Part shown: one piece after another, positions 17,329 to 25,821 of the stretch | How the letters are laid out: every line of letters starts with the position of its first letter | Position numbering within the stretch: position 1 is the first letter of the stretch | Assembly (NCBI GenBank): GCA_040769125.1 | Contig: JAXGLO010000001.1 | Location: 620,001 to 684,000, forward strand | Length of the DNA stretch: 64,000 nucleotides | From: CAIXSE01 sp040769125 | GTDB lineage: Bacteria > Actinomycetota > Thermoleophilia > UBA2241 | Reading direction: 5' to 3' | Notes under the pieces: model-generated | The model's database searches: none | What the model was told of the DNA's origin: nothing | Seen by the model: only the letters and a program-made list of their open reading frames with translations | Translations under genes and position numbers: made by a program

Positions 17329-18762
17329 GTGCTCTTCCCGACGATAACATTCGCGATCTTCTTCCTCGTCGTGTACGCGGCAAACTGGCTGCTCATGCCG
17401 CGCTTGCGCCTGTGGAAGTGGTTTACTCTCGTCGCCGGCTACATCTTCTACGGCTGGTGGGACTGGCGTTTCGTGTTCCTTCTGGTGGCGGCCACCGTCG
17501 TCAATCAGGGGCTGGCTATGCAGGTGTGGCGGGCGCGCCGGCGCAGCGGCGCGCGCCGCGCCGGGCGCGGCCTGCTGATCGTGGCCGTGGCGGCGAACCT
17601 CACGACGTTGGGCTTCTTCAAGTACGCCGGGTTCTTCGCCGCCAGCCTGAACGAGTTGCTCCTGAGCCTCGGCCTCGGCATGCCGCTGCCGTTGCTGAGG
17701 GTCGTCCTGCCGGTGGGCATCTCGTTTCTCGTCTTCCGTATGCTCACCTATGTGGTCGACGTCTACCGCGGCGAGCTGGTTCCGGCGCCGGCTCTCGACT
17801 TCGCCGTCTACACCGCCTTCTTCCCCTACCTGCTCGCGGGCCCCATCGCACGTGCCAAGGACTTCCTGCCTCAGCTGCGGACGCCCCGCGATCCGCACCG
17901 GGTCGACGCGGGGCGAGCCTTTGTCCTGATCCTCGGCGGTCTCGCCAAGAAGCTGCTGATCGCCGATTACCTCTCCACGCATCTGGTCAACAGCGTGTTT
18001 GCGTCGCCGCAGACCTACTCGGCCTGGGAGACGCTGGTCGGCATCCTCGCGTACTCTGTGCAGATCTACTGCGATTTCAGCGCCTACAGCGACATCGCGA
18101 TCGGCGTCGCGCTGCTGCTCGGTTTCGAGCTCCCGGACAACTTCAACGCGCCGTATACGGCGCGCACGCTGCAGGACTTCTGGCGGCGCTGGCACATCAC
18201 CCTGTCGAGCTGGCTGCGCGACTACCTGTACATCCCTCTGGGCGGCAACCGCCGCGGCCGTGGTCGCACCTACGCGAATCTCATCATTACGTTCCTGCTG
18301 GGCGGCCTCTGGCACGGGGCGGGCTGGACGTTCATCGTGTGGGGCGGTCTGCATGGCTCGGCGCTGGCCGTTGAGCGTGCGCGCCGCGCCGTCGGCGGCG
18401 ACCGGGTGGCACGCGGCTCGTCATGGCGGGCGCGCATGGGGCAGCGCGCCGCCGTCTTCGGCTTCGTCACGCTGGCCTGGGTATTCTTCCGCGCCGAGTC
18501 GGTAAGCTCCGCCTTTGCTGTGCTCTGGCGGCTGGTGGCGGGCCTGGGTAGCGTCGGTGAAGCGGTGACCTGGCAGATCGTCGCCCTGATCGTGCTGGGT
18601 ATCGGCATCCAGTATGTGCCGCGTGCGGCTGTGGAGCGTCTGTACGCCGGTCTCGGGCGCATCGGCTGGGTCGGGCAGGCCGTCGTGCTTGCGGTAGGGC
18701 TCTTCCTCATCCAGGCGCTCGGGCCGCAGGGCACGGCCGAGTTCCTCTACTTCCGATTCTGA
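17329..18762 (+). CDS. MBOAT family O-acyltransferase (AlgI/DltB-like)
   Basis: A 477-aa polytopic membrane enzyme that probably moves acyl groups across the membrane to an extracellular polysaccharide. It has about ten membrane segments and the MBOAT signatures: LLAGPIARAKDFLPQL near 165, DFWRRWHITLSSWLRDYLYIPLGG near 283-306, and catalytic His329 in GGLWHGAGW. His289 in the RRWH motif is also conserved in the family. The next gene, an SGNH hydrolase, overlaps nothing but follows after 10 bases; MBOAT plus SGNH partner is the usual arrangement for polysaccharide O-acetylation (AlgI with AlgJ/X, PatA with PatB). The start codon is GTG. Confidence 0.93.
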   Translation: MLFPTITFAIFFLVVYAANWLLMPRLRLWKWFTLVAGYIFYGWWDWRFVFLLVAATVVNQGLAMQVWRARRRSGARRAGRGLLIVAVAANLTTLGFFKYAGFFAASLNELLLSLGLGMPLPLLRVVLPVGISFLVFRMLTYVVDVYRGELVPAPALDFAVYTAFFPYLLAGPIARAKDFLPQLRTPRDPHRVDAGRAFVLILGGLAKKLLIADYLSTHLVNSVFASPQTYSAWETLVGILAYSVQIYCDFSAYSDIAIGVALLLGFELPDNFNAPYTARTLQDFWRRWHITLSSWLRDYLYIPLGGNRRGRGRTYANLIITFLLGGLWHGAGWTFIVWGGLHGSALAVERARRAVGGDRVARGSSWRARMGQRAAVFGFVTLAWVFFRAESVSSAFAVLWRLVAGLGSVGEAVTWQIVALIVLGIGIQYVPRAAVERLYAGLGRIGWVGQAVVLAVGLFLIQALGPQGTAEFLYFRF

Positions 18763-18772
18763 GCGGTGTGCG

Positions 18773-19942
18773 ATGACTGACGACGTACGGCGCGACGATG
18801 ACCAGGGACGATCCGCTCACGGCCTGCAGCCCGGCGCGTTCCGCAAGGCGGCACGGCGTTTCGCGGAACGCGCGATCCCGGGCGGCAAGTCACAGCGGCG
18901 GCGCGGGCGCGGGGAGGGCGCGCCGCCAGAGCCGCCCGGCGGAGCGAGGGCGGGCGACGGGCCCGAAGGGCCCGGTCGCCGCTCGGCCGCCGGGCGGTCG
19001 TCGAGACGCCCGGCCTCTCGCCGCTCCTCGGCCGGCGCGGCCCTCGCCGCCATGCTGCTCGGCTTCTTCCTGGCCGGCTTGCTGAGCGCCGGGGCGATCG
19101 AGAAGCGAGTGAGCGGGCAGCCGCTGGGCACCGGTCGCACCGTGGCGCTCGCGCTGCTCAAACCGATGGTGTTCCTCAGCAACGGTCTCCGCTTCGACCG
19201 GCCCACGGACGTGGTCGACACGGCTCTCGGCAGGAAGGAGCGTCACCACGAACTCGTCGACGTCAAGCCGGCGGCCAAGTGGCCGCGCGACGTCACCCGT
19301 GCGAAGCCGCTGCGCCTCTACATCATCGGCGACTCCATGGCCGGAGTGTTCGGCTCGTCGCTGGTGAACGTCGCCCGCAAGACGGGCGTCGTCAAGACCA
19401 GGCTCGACTACAAGGTCTCGAGCGGCCTGAGCCGGCCGGACTTCTACGATTGGCCGCAGCACATCATCGACGTCCTGGTCGAGTTCAACCCCGACGCTAC
19501 GGTCGTGCTCTTCGGCGCCAACGATGGGCAGAACGTCTATCACGGCGGCAAGGTGCTCACGGTGGGCAGCCACGCCTGGAAACAGCTGTACCAGCGCCGC
19601 GTCGGACGCGCGATGAGACTGCTCACGCGTGGGCGTCGACGCGTCTACTGGGTAGGGAATCCGATCATGCGCGACTCGGGGTATCGGTCGCTTATCGCGA
19701 TGATGAACGCCATCTACAGCGCCGAGGCCCGCAGGCATCCCGGCGTGGTCTACGTTGATACGTGGGCGCTCCTGGCGCGAGCCGGGTCCTATGCAGAGTA
19801 CCTGCCGGACGAGCGGGGGCATCCGGTCCTCATGCGCGGCGAGGATGGTATCCATCTCAGCCGCGCCGGAGGAGACCGGATGGCGCGCCATGTCCTGTCC
19901 GTCGCCGCGGGTGACTGGGGAATCCGGGCGCCGAAGAAATGA
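18773..19942 (+). CDS. Membrane-anchored SGNH/GDSL hydrolase (DUF459-like), MBOAT partner
   Basis: A 389-aa protein with a long basic, low-complexity cytoplasmic N-terminus (residues 1-80, rich in Arg, Gly and Ser), one membrane segment (AALAAMLLGFFLAGLLSAG) and an extracytoplasmic SGNH domain. Catalytic elements: Ser188 in IIGDSMAG, GAND near 247, and the Asp358/His361 pair in DGIHLSRAGG. With the preceding MBOAT protein it likely completes O-acetyl transfer to a surface polymer; this pairing is inferred from family precedent. Its stop codon overlaps the next start (ATGA). Confidence 0.88.
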   Translation: MTDDVRRDDDQGRSAHGLQPGAFRKAARRFAERAIPGGKSQRRRGRGEGAPPEPPGGARAGDGPEGPGRRSAAGRSSRRPASRRSSAGAALAAMLLGFFLAGLLSAGAIEKRVSGQPLGTGRTVALALLKPMVFLSNGLRFDRPTDVVDTALGRKERHHELVDVKPAAKWPRDVTRAKPLRLYIIGDSMAGVFGSSLVNVARKTGVVKTRLDYKVSSGLSRPDFYDWPQHIIDVLVEFNPDATVVLFGANDGQNVYHGGKVLTVGSHAWKQLYQRRVGRAMRLLTRGRRRVYWVGNPIMRDSGYRSLIAMMNAIYSAEARRHPGVVYVDTWALLARAGSYAEYLPDERGHPVLMRGEDGIHLSRAGGDRMARHVLSVAAGDWGIRAPKK

Positions 19943-20304
19943 GCGTTCCGCTCCCGTCCGCCGTGCCGGACGACGACGCGGCGCTGCTCGCCCAGTGCGA
20001 CGTCGAGACGTTCCGCGCCGGCGGGCCTGGCGGCCAGCACCAGAACGTCACCGACAGCGCCGTGCGCCTGCGACATCGTCCCACGGGGCTCACGGTGACC
20101 TGTCGGGCGCAGCGCAGCCAGTATATGAACAAAATGGACGCTCTGCGGCGCCTGCGCCTCAAGCTGCGCAAGCTCGTCGAGCCGCCGGCGCCGCGGCGCC
20201 GGCCCTCGCGGCCGTCGCGCGCCGCGGTCGAGCGGCGCATCGCCGAGAAGAGGAGTCGCGGCGCCGTCAAGCGGCTTCGGCGGCCGCCCGGCGATGAAGA
20301 GTGA
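19939..20304 (+). CDS. Peptide-chain-release-factor-like protein (RF-1 GGQ domain only)
   Basis: A 121-aa protein consisting of the peptidyl-tRNA hydrolase domain of class I release factors. GGQ is at residues 31-33 within AGGPGGQHQNVTDSAVRLRH, followed by a basic helix (MDALRRLRLKLRKL) and an Arg/Lys-rich tail. It lacks the codon-recognition domains, like ArfB/YaeJ-type ribosome-rescue factors, and the basic tail could enter an empty mRNA channel as in ArfB (inference). The start overlaps the SGNH gene by four bases, an odd partner for a translation factor. Confidence 0.88.
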   Translation: MSVPLPSAVPDDDAALLAQCDVETFRAGGPGGQHQNVTDSAVRLRHRPTGLTVTCRAQRSQYMNKMDALRRLRLKLRKLVEPPAPRRRPSRPSRAAVERRIAEKRSRGAVKRLRRPPGDEE

Positions 20305-20362
20305 GGCCACGGCCGATTCGCCCGCCGGTGAGCGGCGAGCGCGCAGCGTGTAGAGTGTCGGT

Positions 20363-21172
20363 ATGACCGTCACGCTCTTGATCCTCGTCGCGGTGCTCGC
20401 CGGGCTGTTCGGGAGCATGGTGGGCATCGGCGGCGGCGTCATCATGGTGCCGGTTCTCACTCTCGCCTTCGGCGTCCCCATCAAGACGGCGATCGCTACC
20501 AGCATCGTCTGTGTGATCGCCACCTCCTCGATGGCGCAGACCGTCTTCGTCGGCAGGGGCATGACGCACGTTCGCCTGGGCATGCTCCTTGAGGTGGCGA
20601 CGACGGTCGGCGCCGTCGCGGGGGGCGTCACGGCGGTTCTCATCGACGGGCGCATTCTGCAGGCCGCCTTCGCCATAGTGCTGGCCTATGTGGCGTGGCA
20701 GATGAATCGCCGTGGCCAGGACGTCGAGCCCGTCGAGACGGGAGTCCTGTCGGCGAGCTTCTACGATGTCGCCGCCGGTCGCGAGGTGCGCTACGGCCTG
20801 CGGCGGCTCGGTCTCGGCTTCGCGCTCAGCATCGGCGCCGGCAACATCTCCGGGCTTCTCGGCATCGGCGGCGGCGCCTTCAAGGTGCCCATGATGAACC
20901 TGCTCATGGGGGTGCCGCTGAAGGCCACCATCGCCACCAGCAACCTGATGATCGGCGTGACCGCGGCCGCCAGCGCCGTGATCTTCTACGGCCGCGGCTA
21001 CCTCGACTCTCGCTGGGCCGTGCCGGCGGCGCTCGGCATTCTGCTCGGCGCCCGGCTGGGGCCGCGCCTGGCGTCGCGGCTCAGCGCGCGGACGCTGAGC
21101 ATCGCCCTCCAGGGGGCGCTCGGGATCTTCGCGCTGCTCATGATCGCGCAGGCGCTGGGGTGGTCGTGGTGA
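20363..21172 (+). CDS. TauE/SafE family sulfite/anion exporter
   Basis: A 269-aa membrane transporter with eight hydrophobic segments and the two family repeats: AGLFGSMVGIGGGVIMVPVL near the N-terminus and ISGLLGIGGGAFKVPMMNLL near residue 165. Family members export sulfite, sulfoacetate or similar anions, or act in thiol/sulfur balance. The next gene, a DUF1634 protein, overlaps it by GTGA; this pair is commonly found together, so the two probably form one transport unit (established pattern, role inferred). Confidence 0.93.
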   Translation: MTVTLLILVAVLAGLFGSMVGIGGGVIMVPVLTLAFGVPIKTAIATSIVCVIATSSMAQTVFVGRGMTHVRLGMLLEVATTVGAVAGGVTAVLIDGRILQAAFAIVLAYVAWQMNRRGQDVEPVETGVLSASFYDVAAGREVRYGLRRLGLGFALSIGAGNISGLLGIGGGAFKVPMMNLLMGVPLKATIATSNLMIGVTAAASAVIFYGRGYLDSRWAVPAALGILLGARLGPRLASRLSARTLSIALQGALGIFALLMIAQALGWSW

Positions 21173-21564
21173 GCGCTCCCGTGCCTCGTGACTCCGGGCG
21201 GGCGTCCTCGCCACCGTATCCGCCGCACACGATGGGCGCGCTCGAGCGAACCATCCAAGTCGTGCTGCTCGCCGGCCTGTCCCTGGCCGTCGCTCTGATG
21301 GCGTTCGGGATTGCTCTCGCGCTGTCCCATGGTGGCGGGCTGCCGTCCGGCGTCAGCCGGGTCGCGGAGCTGCCCGCCGGCCTAGTCGGCCTCGACCCGC
21401 AGGCATATCTCTCTCTCGGGCTGATCGTCCTCATCGGCACGCCGTTTGCGCGGGTCGCCGGTACGCTCGTGGCCTTCGCCCGCGAGCGCGACCTCCGCTA
21501 CACGCTCATCACGGCCGTCGTTCTGGCCGTGATGGGCGCAAGCGTGCTGCTCGGCAGAGCCTGA
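21169..21564 (+). CDS. DUF1634 family membrane protein
   Basis: A 131-aa protein with three membrane segments (VVLLAGLSLAVALMAFGIAL, YLSLGLIVLIGTPFARVAGTLVAF, YTLITAVVLAVMGASVLLG). The RVAGTL and ERDLRYT segments are typical of DUF1634. It is encoded with a GTG start that overlaps the TauE/SafE stop codon, indicating coupled translation, and is probably an accessory subunit of that exporter. Confidence 0.88.
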   Translation: MSAPVPRDSGRASSPPYPPHTMGALERTIQVVLLAGLSLAVALMAFGIALALSHGGGLPSGVSRVAELPAGLVGLDPQAYLSLGLIVLIGTPFARVAGTLVAFARERDLRYTLITAVVLAVMGASVLLGRA

Positions 21565-21592
21565 CTCCCGGCCGGCCGCGCCGGCGTCGCGC

Positions 21593-23014
21593 TCAGTTCC
21601 GCACCTGTCCGACTACGGCGCTCTTATGCACGGCGACCTGGTTCCGGCCGTCGGCCTTCGCGCGGTAGAGAGCCTTGTCGACCAGATCCAGGAGGCTCTC
21701 GAGATCGGTCGCGTCGCTCGGGCACGTTGCCACGCCGAGGCTGATCGTGACGTTCACATCTGCTGGGAGGCCGAGGTCGGTGTGACGTGTCTCGCTGAGC
21801 GTGCGGCACACGCGCTCGGCCACAAAGCGGGCGCTCTCCCCTGGTGTACTGGGGAGCAGCACGCCGAATTCCTCGCCGCCGTACCTCGCGCAGATGTCTG
21901 AGGTGCGGAGAGCCTTCAGGAGCGTCCGGGCTACCGTCTGCAGCACGCGGTCGCCGGTGGCGTGCCCGTAGGTGTCGTTGAACTCCTTGAAGTGATCGAT
22001 GTCGATCATGAGGATGCTCAGCGGCTCCTGATAGCGCAGGCTCCTCGCGATTTCCTCGTTCGCCCGCCTCATGAAGTGCCGGCGGTTGTACAGGCGCGTC
22101 AGGTGATCCGTGACGATCTGACGGCGAACGGCGTCGTGCTTGTGCGCGTTCGTCAGGGCGGTCTGCAGGTGACTGCGCAAGGTCTCGAGCCCGTCGTCGG
22201 AGAGGAGGGCGAGGCGCTCGCCATCCGTCGATGCTGCGGTGAGTGCCATCTCGCCGACGTCCTCGACGCTCACCGGGAGCACCAGCAGATGCTGCATGGT
22301 ATGTGGGATGAGCGCGCAGGCGTGGCCGCGGATGCGCGCATGGCGGCCAGCGGCGATGGATCGACGCACGGGGCACTCCTCTGTGCAGGCGAGGCAGTCG
22401 GCGGAACTCGCCTGCGAGGTCACGCCCTCGGCGTCTTCCAGCGAGAAGGTGGCGGTTTCCGCGTCGAGGAGCAGGAGGGCGGCGAAGTCGGCGTGCAGGA
22501 AGCGCCTGCCGTGCGAGAGTATGCGCTCTACGGTCTCCCGGTACGGCAGCATCGCGGCTATCTCCTTGCCAAGGGTCGCGATCTCCATGAGCTGTCGGTT
22601 GATGGTGCGCATGTGCTCCAGATCCTCACGGATTACGTGGTCGCCTTCGGCTCTGTCTTCGGCGGCGGTGAAGGCCGTGACGAGGCCGTCGATCATACGG
22701 TTGAGTTCCTGGATTTCGTCCCGGCCCCTCGCCTCGTCGCAAGCTTCGCTGCCCAGGCGGCGGCGCGAGCGAGCGGCCATCTCGCGAAGGGGCCGGCGCA
22801 CCCGGAGGTCGAAGAACACGGCGAGAATGAGGAAGGCCGCGAGCAACACCGCGCCGAGCTGCGTCGCCGAGCGGAGGTCGACCAGGAGCGTCGCCGTGAG
22901 GAAGAGGCCGAGGAACACACCGGCCAGAAGGGCGGTCGCCTTCAGCGCCAGGCTGATTCCGGTCCGCTGCTGGAGGCGTCCGTTCGGTCGCCGCTCATGC
23001 TGTCTGTCCGCCAT
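21593..23014 (-). CDS. Membrane-bound diguanylate cyclase with HAMP-like and GAF-like domains
   Basis: A 473-aa signalling enzyme making cyclic di-GMP. Two membrane segments near residues 15-65 are followed by a HAMP-like stretch, a GAF-like sensor (about 130-290) carrying CLACTEECP and a later HACAL, and a C-terminal GGDEF domain. The active-site loop is GGEEF (379-383) and an RxxD inhibitory site (370-373) precedes it by five residues, so product inhibition is expected. The ATG at 23014 is preferred because the sequence upstream has no family similarity. The clustered cysteines might bind a metal or respond to redox state (inference). Confidence 0.9.
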   Translation of the reverse strand: MADRQHERRPNGRLQQRTGISLALKATALLAGVFLGLFLTATLLVDLRSATQLGAVLLAAFLILAVFFDLRVRRPLREMAARSRRRLGSEACDEARGRDEIQELNRMIDGLVTAFTAAEDRAEGDHVIREDLEHMRTINRQLMEIATLGKEIAAMLPYRETVERILSHGRRFLHADFAALLLLDAETATFSLEDAEGVTSQASSADCLACTEECPVRRSIAAGRHARIRGHACALIPHTMQHLLVLPVSVEDVGEMALTAASTDGERLALLSDDGLETLRSHLQTALTNAHKHDAVRRQIVTDHLTRLYNRRHFMRRANEEIARSLRYQEPLSILMIDIDHFKEFNDTYGHATGDRVLQTVARTLLKALRTSDICARYGGEEFGVLLPSTPGESARFVAERVCRTLSETRHTDLGLPADVNVTISLGVATCPSDATDLESLLDLVDKALYRAKADGRNQVAVHKSAVVGQVRN

Positions 23015-23123
23015 ACTCACAGGTCGCAATCTCAGGATCACTCCCGGTATCGGCCGTTGGGGGGAGGAGCATGATAGATCGCTGCCCATCGTTGGCAGGC
23101 GACGCTGTGGGCGCGCGGTGCCG

Positions 23124-23300
23124 TCAGATGCGGCGGAGGATCCGCCGGTCGTGCGTCGGGCGAGGGGTGCTGCGCCGCTCGCCGATACGCCGGTCGCGCA
23201 CGTAGTAAGGGCAGACGGCGCAGTACATGCTGCACACGAGACGGGAATCGACGTCCGCGACGCAGATCATCGGCGGCAGGATGTTCTTCCAGTCCTTCAC
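23124..23300 (-). CDS. Small Cys-rich, Arg-rich protein of unknown function
   Basis: A 58-aa frame (GTG start at 23300) with a CSMYCAVCPYY cluster (CxxxCxxC) followed by RDRRIGERRS and DRRILRR. It lies 34 bases downstream of the response regulator on the same strand, so it may be the third gene of the kinase-regulator operon. The DRRxGERR motif recurs in the 85-aa protein at 36342-36599. The Cys spacing suggests metal binding, and the Arg-rich tail nucleic acid or membrane binding; both are guesses. The start is uncertain because no strong ribosome binding site is visible. Confidence 0.5.
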   Translation of the reverse strand: MKDWKNILPPMICVADVDSRLVCSMYCAVCPYYVRDRRIGERRSTPRPTHDRRILRRI

Positions 23301-23334
23301 GGGGCACCCACCGGCGTATTCGCCGGCGTGGCCC

Positions 23335-23712
23335 TTACTCCTCCAGGTAGCCCTGGACTGTGGACATAACCTGGGCGATGCGGAACGGCTTGGTGATGTA
23401 ACCATCGATGCCCATGTCCCTGGCCCGTGATATGTCGGTGGCCAATGCTTTGGCAGAGAGGCCGACGATGCGGATGGCTCGCGTCGCCTCGTCGGCCTTG
23501 AGCTCACTGACGGCCTCGTAACCACTCATGACCGGCATCATCATGTCCATGAGGATGAGGTCGGGCTGGTGTTCCCGCGCACTGTCGACGGCCTCTCGTC
23601 CGTTGGTTGCCTTCAGCACGTTGCAGCCCAGCGTCTCCAGACACATCGCCAGTATGCCGAGAATGTCCGGGTCGTCGTCGGCGATGAGAACGGTCTTCGC
23701 TACGGCGCTCAT
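23335..23712 (-). CDS. Single-domain response regulator
   Basis: A 125-aa CheY-like receiver with no output domain. Acidic pocket DDD (12-14), phosphoacceptor Asp56 in LILMDMMMP, and Lys in ITKPF near 108. It starts four bases after the stop of the histidine kinase, so the pair is co-transcribed and is very likely cognate. As a stand-alone receiver it should act by protein-protein contact or in a relay. AGGGAG just before the ATG supports the start at 23712. Confidence 0.93.
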   Translation of the reverse strand: MSAVAKTVLIADDDPDILGILAMCLETLGCNVLKATNGREAVDSAREHQPDLILMDMMMPVMSGYEAVSELKADEATRAIRIVGLSAKALATDISRARDMGIDGYITKPFRIAQVMSTVQGYLEE

Positions 23713-23716
23713 CTCC

Positions 23717-25555
23717 CTAGCTGATCTTGCCGGCTGCCAGTGGGTCTGCCGGTCCGGTGGATATCGGTATGGTGAAGACAAAGCTGGAGCCTCTGCCGAG
23801 CTTGCTCTGCACGCGGATGGTCCCGCCGTGCAGCTCGACGAGTTCCTTCACGATGGCGAGGCCGAGGCCGGTACCTCCTTGCGTGCGCGTGGCGGACGAG
23901 TCGATCTGCGTGAAGCGTTCGAAGACTCTGGGTTGATCCTCTTTGGAGATACCGATACCGGTGTCGTTGACGCGGACCTCCACGTACTCGCTCATGGCAC
24001 GCGCCTCGATGCTGACGGTTCCGTTCTCGTGTGTGTATTTGATGCCGTTGGTGAGCAGGTTCAGGAGGATCTGGTTGAGCTTGGCGGGATCGGCGCAGAC
24101 GAGAGGCAGGTCCACCGGCAGGAACGTCGACAGCGTGATGCGCTTGTCGCGGGCACGCGGCTTGACGACCGGCAGGACGCCGAGGAGCGCGGCACGCAGG
24201 TCGATGGCCTCCTTGTTGAGCTCGAGCCGACCGGCCTCGATCTTCGTGAGATCGAGGATGTCGTTGATGAGGTTGAGCAGCGCCTCACCGTTGTTCAGGA
24301 TGCTCGTGAGGAAGTCCGTCTGCTTCTCGGTGAGCCCATCCGCCATGCCGCTGATGAGCATATCGCTGTAGCCGATGATGGAGGTGAGAGGTGTGCGCAG
24401 CTCGTGACTCACTGTCGCCATGAAGTCGCTCTTGAGCCTGTCGAGGTGCGTGAGCTCTTCGTTTTTGCGGGCCAGTTCCTCGTTGTACTGGATACTGCGC
24501 ACCACGAGCGCGACCTGGTCGCAGAGGACGCGCATCGTCGGTAGCGCGGAGGCATCCAGGCGCTCGCCGCGGCGATAGAGCAGGCACACGGTGCCGAGCT
24601 GCTCGCCCTTCGCCTCGAGGGGCGCTGTCAGGAAGCCGTAGTAGCCCTTCTTCTCCACCGCTTTCAGAAGGCGGGCGACGGTTGGGTCGTCGGCGGTCTC
24701 GTAGCGCCTGGCGCCGGCCGCGGCGATGCGCTCCAGGCCGAGGTCGCGCATCACCTTGATGAGCGCGCCGTTAGCAAGGCCCTGTCGCGCCATCTCCTCG
24801 CTGTCGCCGCTATTATGGTTGCGCACGAGCACGAAGCCTGCGTCCAGGACCGTGGCGCAGGCGATGTAGCCGAGCGCTTCGGGCGCGAGGCTCTTGACGC
24901 TCTGATGCTGCAGGAAGATGCGGCTTCCCTCGCTCATCACCCGTAGCTGCTCGTTGGCGGTTCGCAGGCGCTCAACCTGCTCGTCGGCAGAGGTCTTGGC
25001 GGCCTTCAGCTCTGCTCCGCTGCGCAGCAGGACGGTCGAGAGGCGCCCGGCGAGGAGCGCAACGAGCAGAAAGCAGGCGAAGTGCAAGAAGAGGTTGAGC
25101 AGCGTGCAGCCCAGGTCCGGGCGCAACGCTGTGATGAACATGGGCGCCCTCAGCAAGTCCGAGTGCTGTAGCGCACAGACGCCCATGTAGGCGGCGCTGC
25201 TGCCGGCCGCGACGGCATACGGCGCCCACTGCGGGAGGAAGATGGCGGCGACGATGATCGGCCAGACGTAGAAGATCGCCTGGGCGCCGGAGGTGCCGCT
25301 GCCGAAGACCATGGCCGCGGTCACGACGGCGAGATCCGTGATCACCGCGGCGGCTGCAAGACGGCGCGTCTCCACGCGGCCGCACAGCAGGAAGAAGGGG
25401 ACGGTGACCAGCAGGGCGCCGCCGACGCCGGCAACTATATCGACGGCCGTAAGGCCGTGATCGTCGGCGTGAATCCACAGTACACCCGAGAGCTGTATCG
25501 CTACGAACAGCGCGCGGATAAACAGGCCATACCGGAGCTGTCTCGTCAAATCCAA
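23717..25555 (-). CDS. Membrane sensor histidine kinase with GAF-like domain
   Basis: A 612-aa kinase. Residues 1-170 hold five to six membrane segments (LFIRALFVAIQLSGVLWI, GVGGALLVTVPFFLLC and so on), followed by a coiled coil, a GAF-like domain (about 210-360), the HisKA phosphoacceptor His384 in VSHELRTPLTSI and a HATPase domain with NLLTNGIKYT, DTGIGI and GTGLGLAIVKELV. The first codon is TTG; the real start may differ by a few codons. TAGAAT (25589-25594, reverse strand) may be its -10 box. Partner regulator follows immediately downstream. Confidence 0.92.
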   Translation of the reverse strand: MDLTRQLRYGLFIRALFVAIQLSGVLWIHADDHGLTAVDIVAGVGGALLVTVPFFLLCGRVETRRLAAAAVITDLAVVTAAMVFGSGTSGAQAIFYVWPIIVAAIFLPQWAPYAVAAGSSAAYMGVCALQHSDLLRAPMFITALRPDLGCTLLNLFLHFACFLLVALLAGRLSTVLLRSGAELKAAKTSADEQVERLRTANEQLRVMSEGSRIFLQHQSVKSLAPEALGYIACATVLDAGFVLVRNHNSGDSEEMARQGLANGALIKVMRDLGLERIAAAGARRYETADDPTVARLLKAVEKKGYYGFLTAPLEAKGEQLGTVCLLYRRGERLDASALPTMRVLCDQVALVVRSIQYNEELARKNEELTHLDRLKSDFMATVSHELRTPLTSIIGYSDMLISGMADGLTEKQTDFLTSILNNGEALLNLINDILDLTKIEAGRLELNKEAIDLRAALLGVLPVVKPRARDKRITLSTFLPVDLPLVCADPAKLNQILLNLLTNGIKYTHENGTVSIEARAMSEYVEVRVNDTGIGISKEDQPRVFERFTQIDSSATRTQGGTGLGLAIVKELVELHGGTIRVQSKLGRGSSFVFTIPISTGPADPLAAGKIS

Positions 25556-25821
25556 AGCTTCGTCAATCCTCGATAAGGACGGTAGGGTATTCTAGCTGGA
25601 ATTCGTACTCTACCTTGCGTCTCCGGATTGATGCGGCATTCGCTCCCGAAAGGAGAGTCTCTGTTATCCGCGCCTCGTCTCGTGTCGCGCGGGCTCGAGC
25701 CCGGTTCGGCCGTCCTCCTCGCGGGCGGTTGTCCGGCGGTCACTCCGTGCCCAGTGGCGCCGGCTGATCCGGCGTGCGGCGGCCGGTACGTGGCGGTCCT
25801 GCGGCGGGCGGCGGCGCACCC

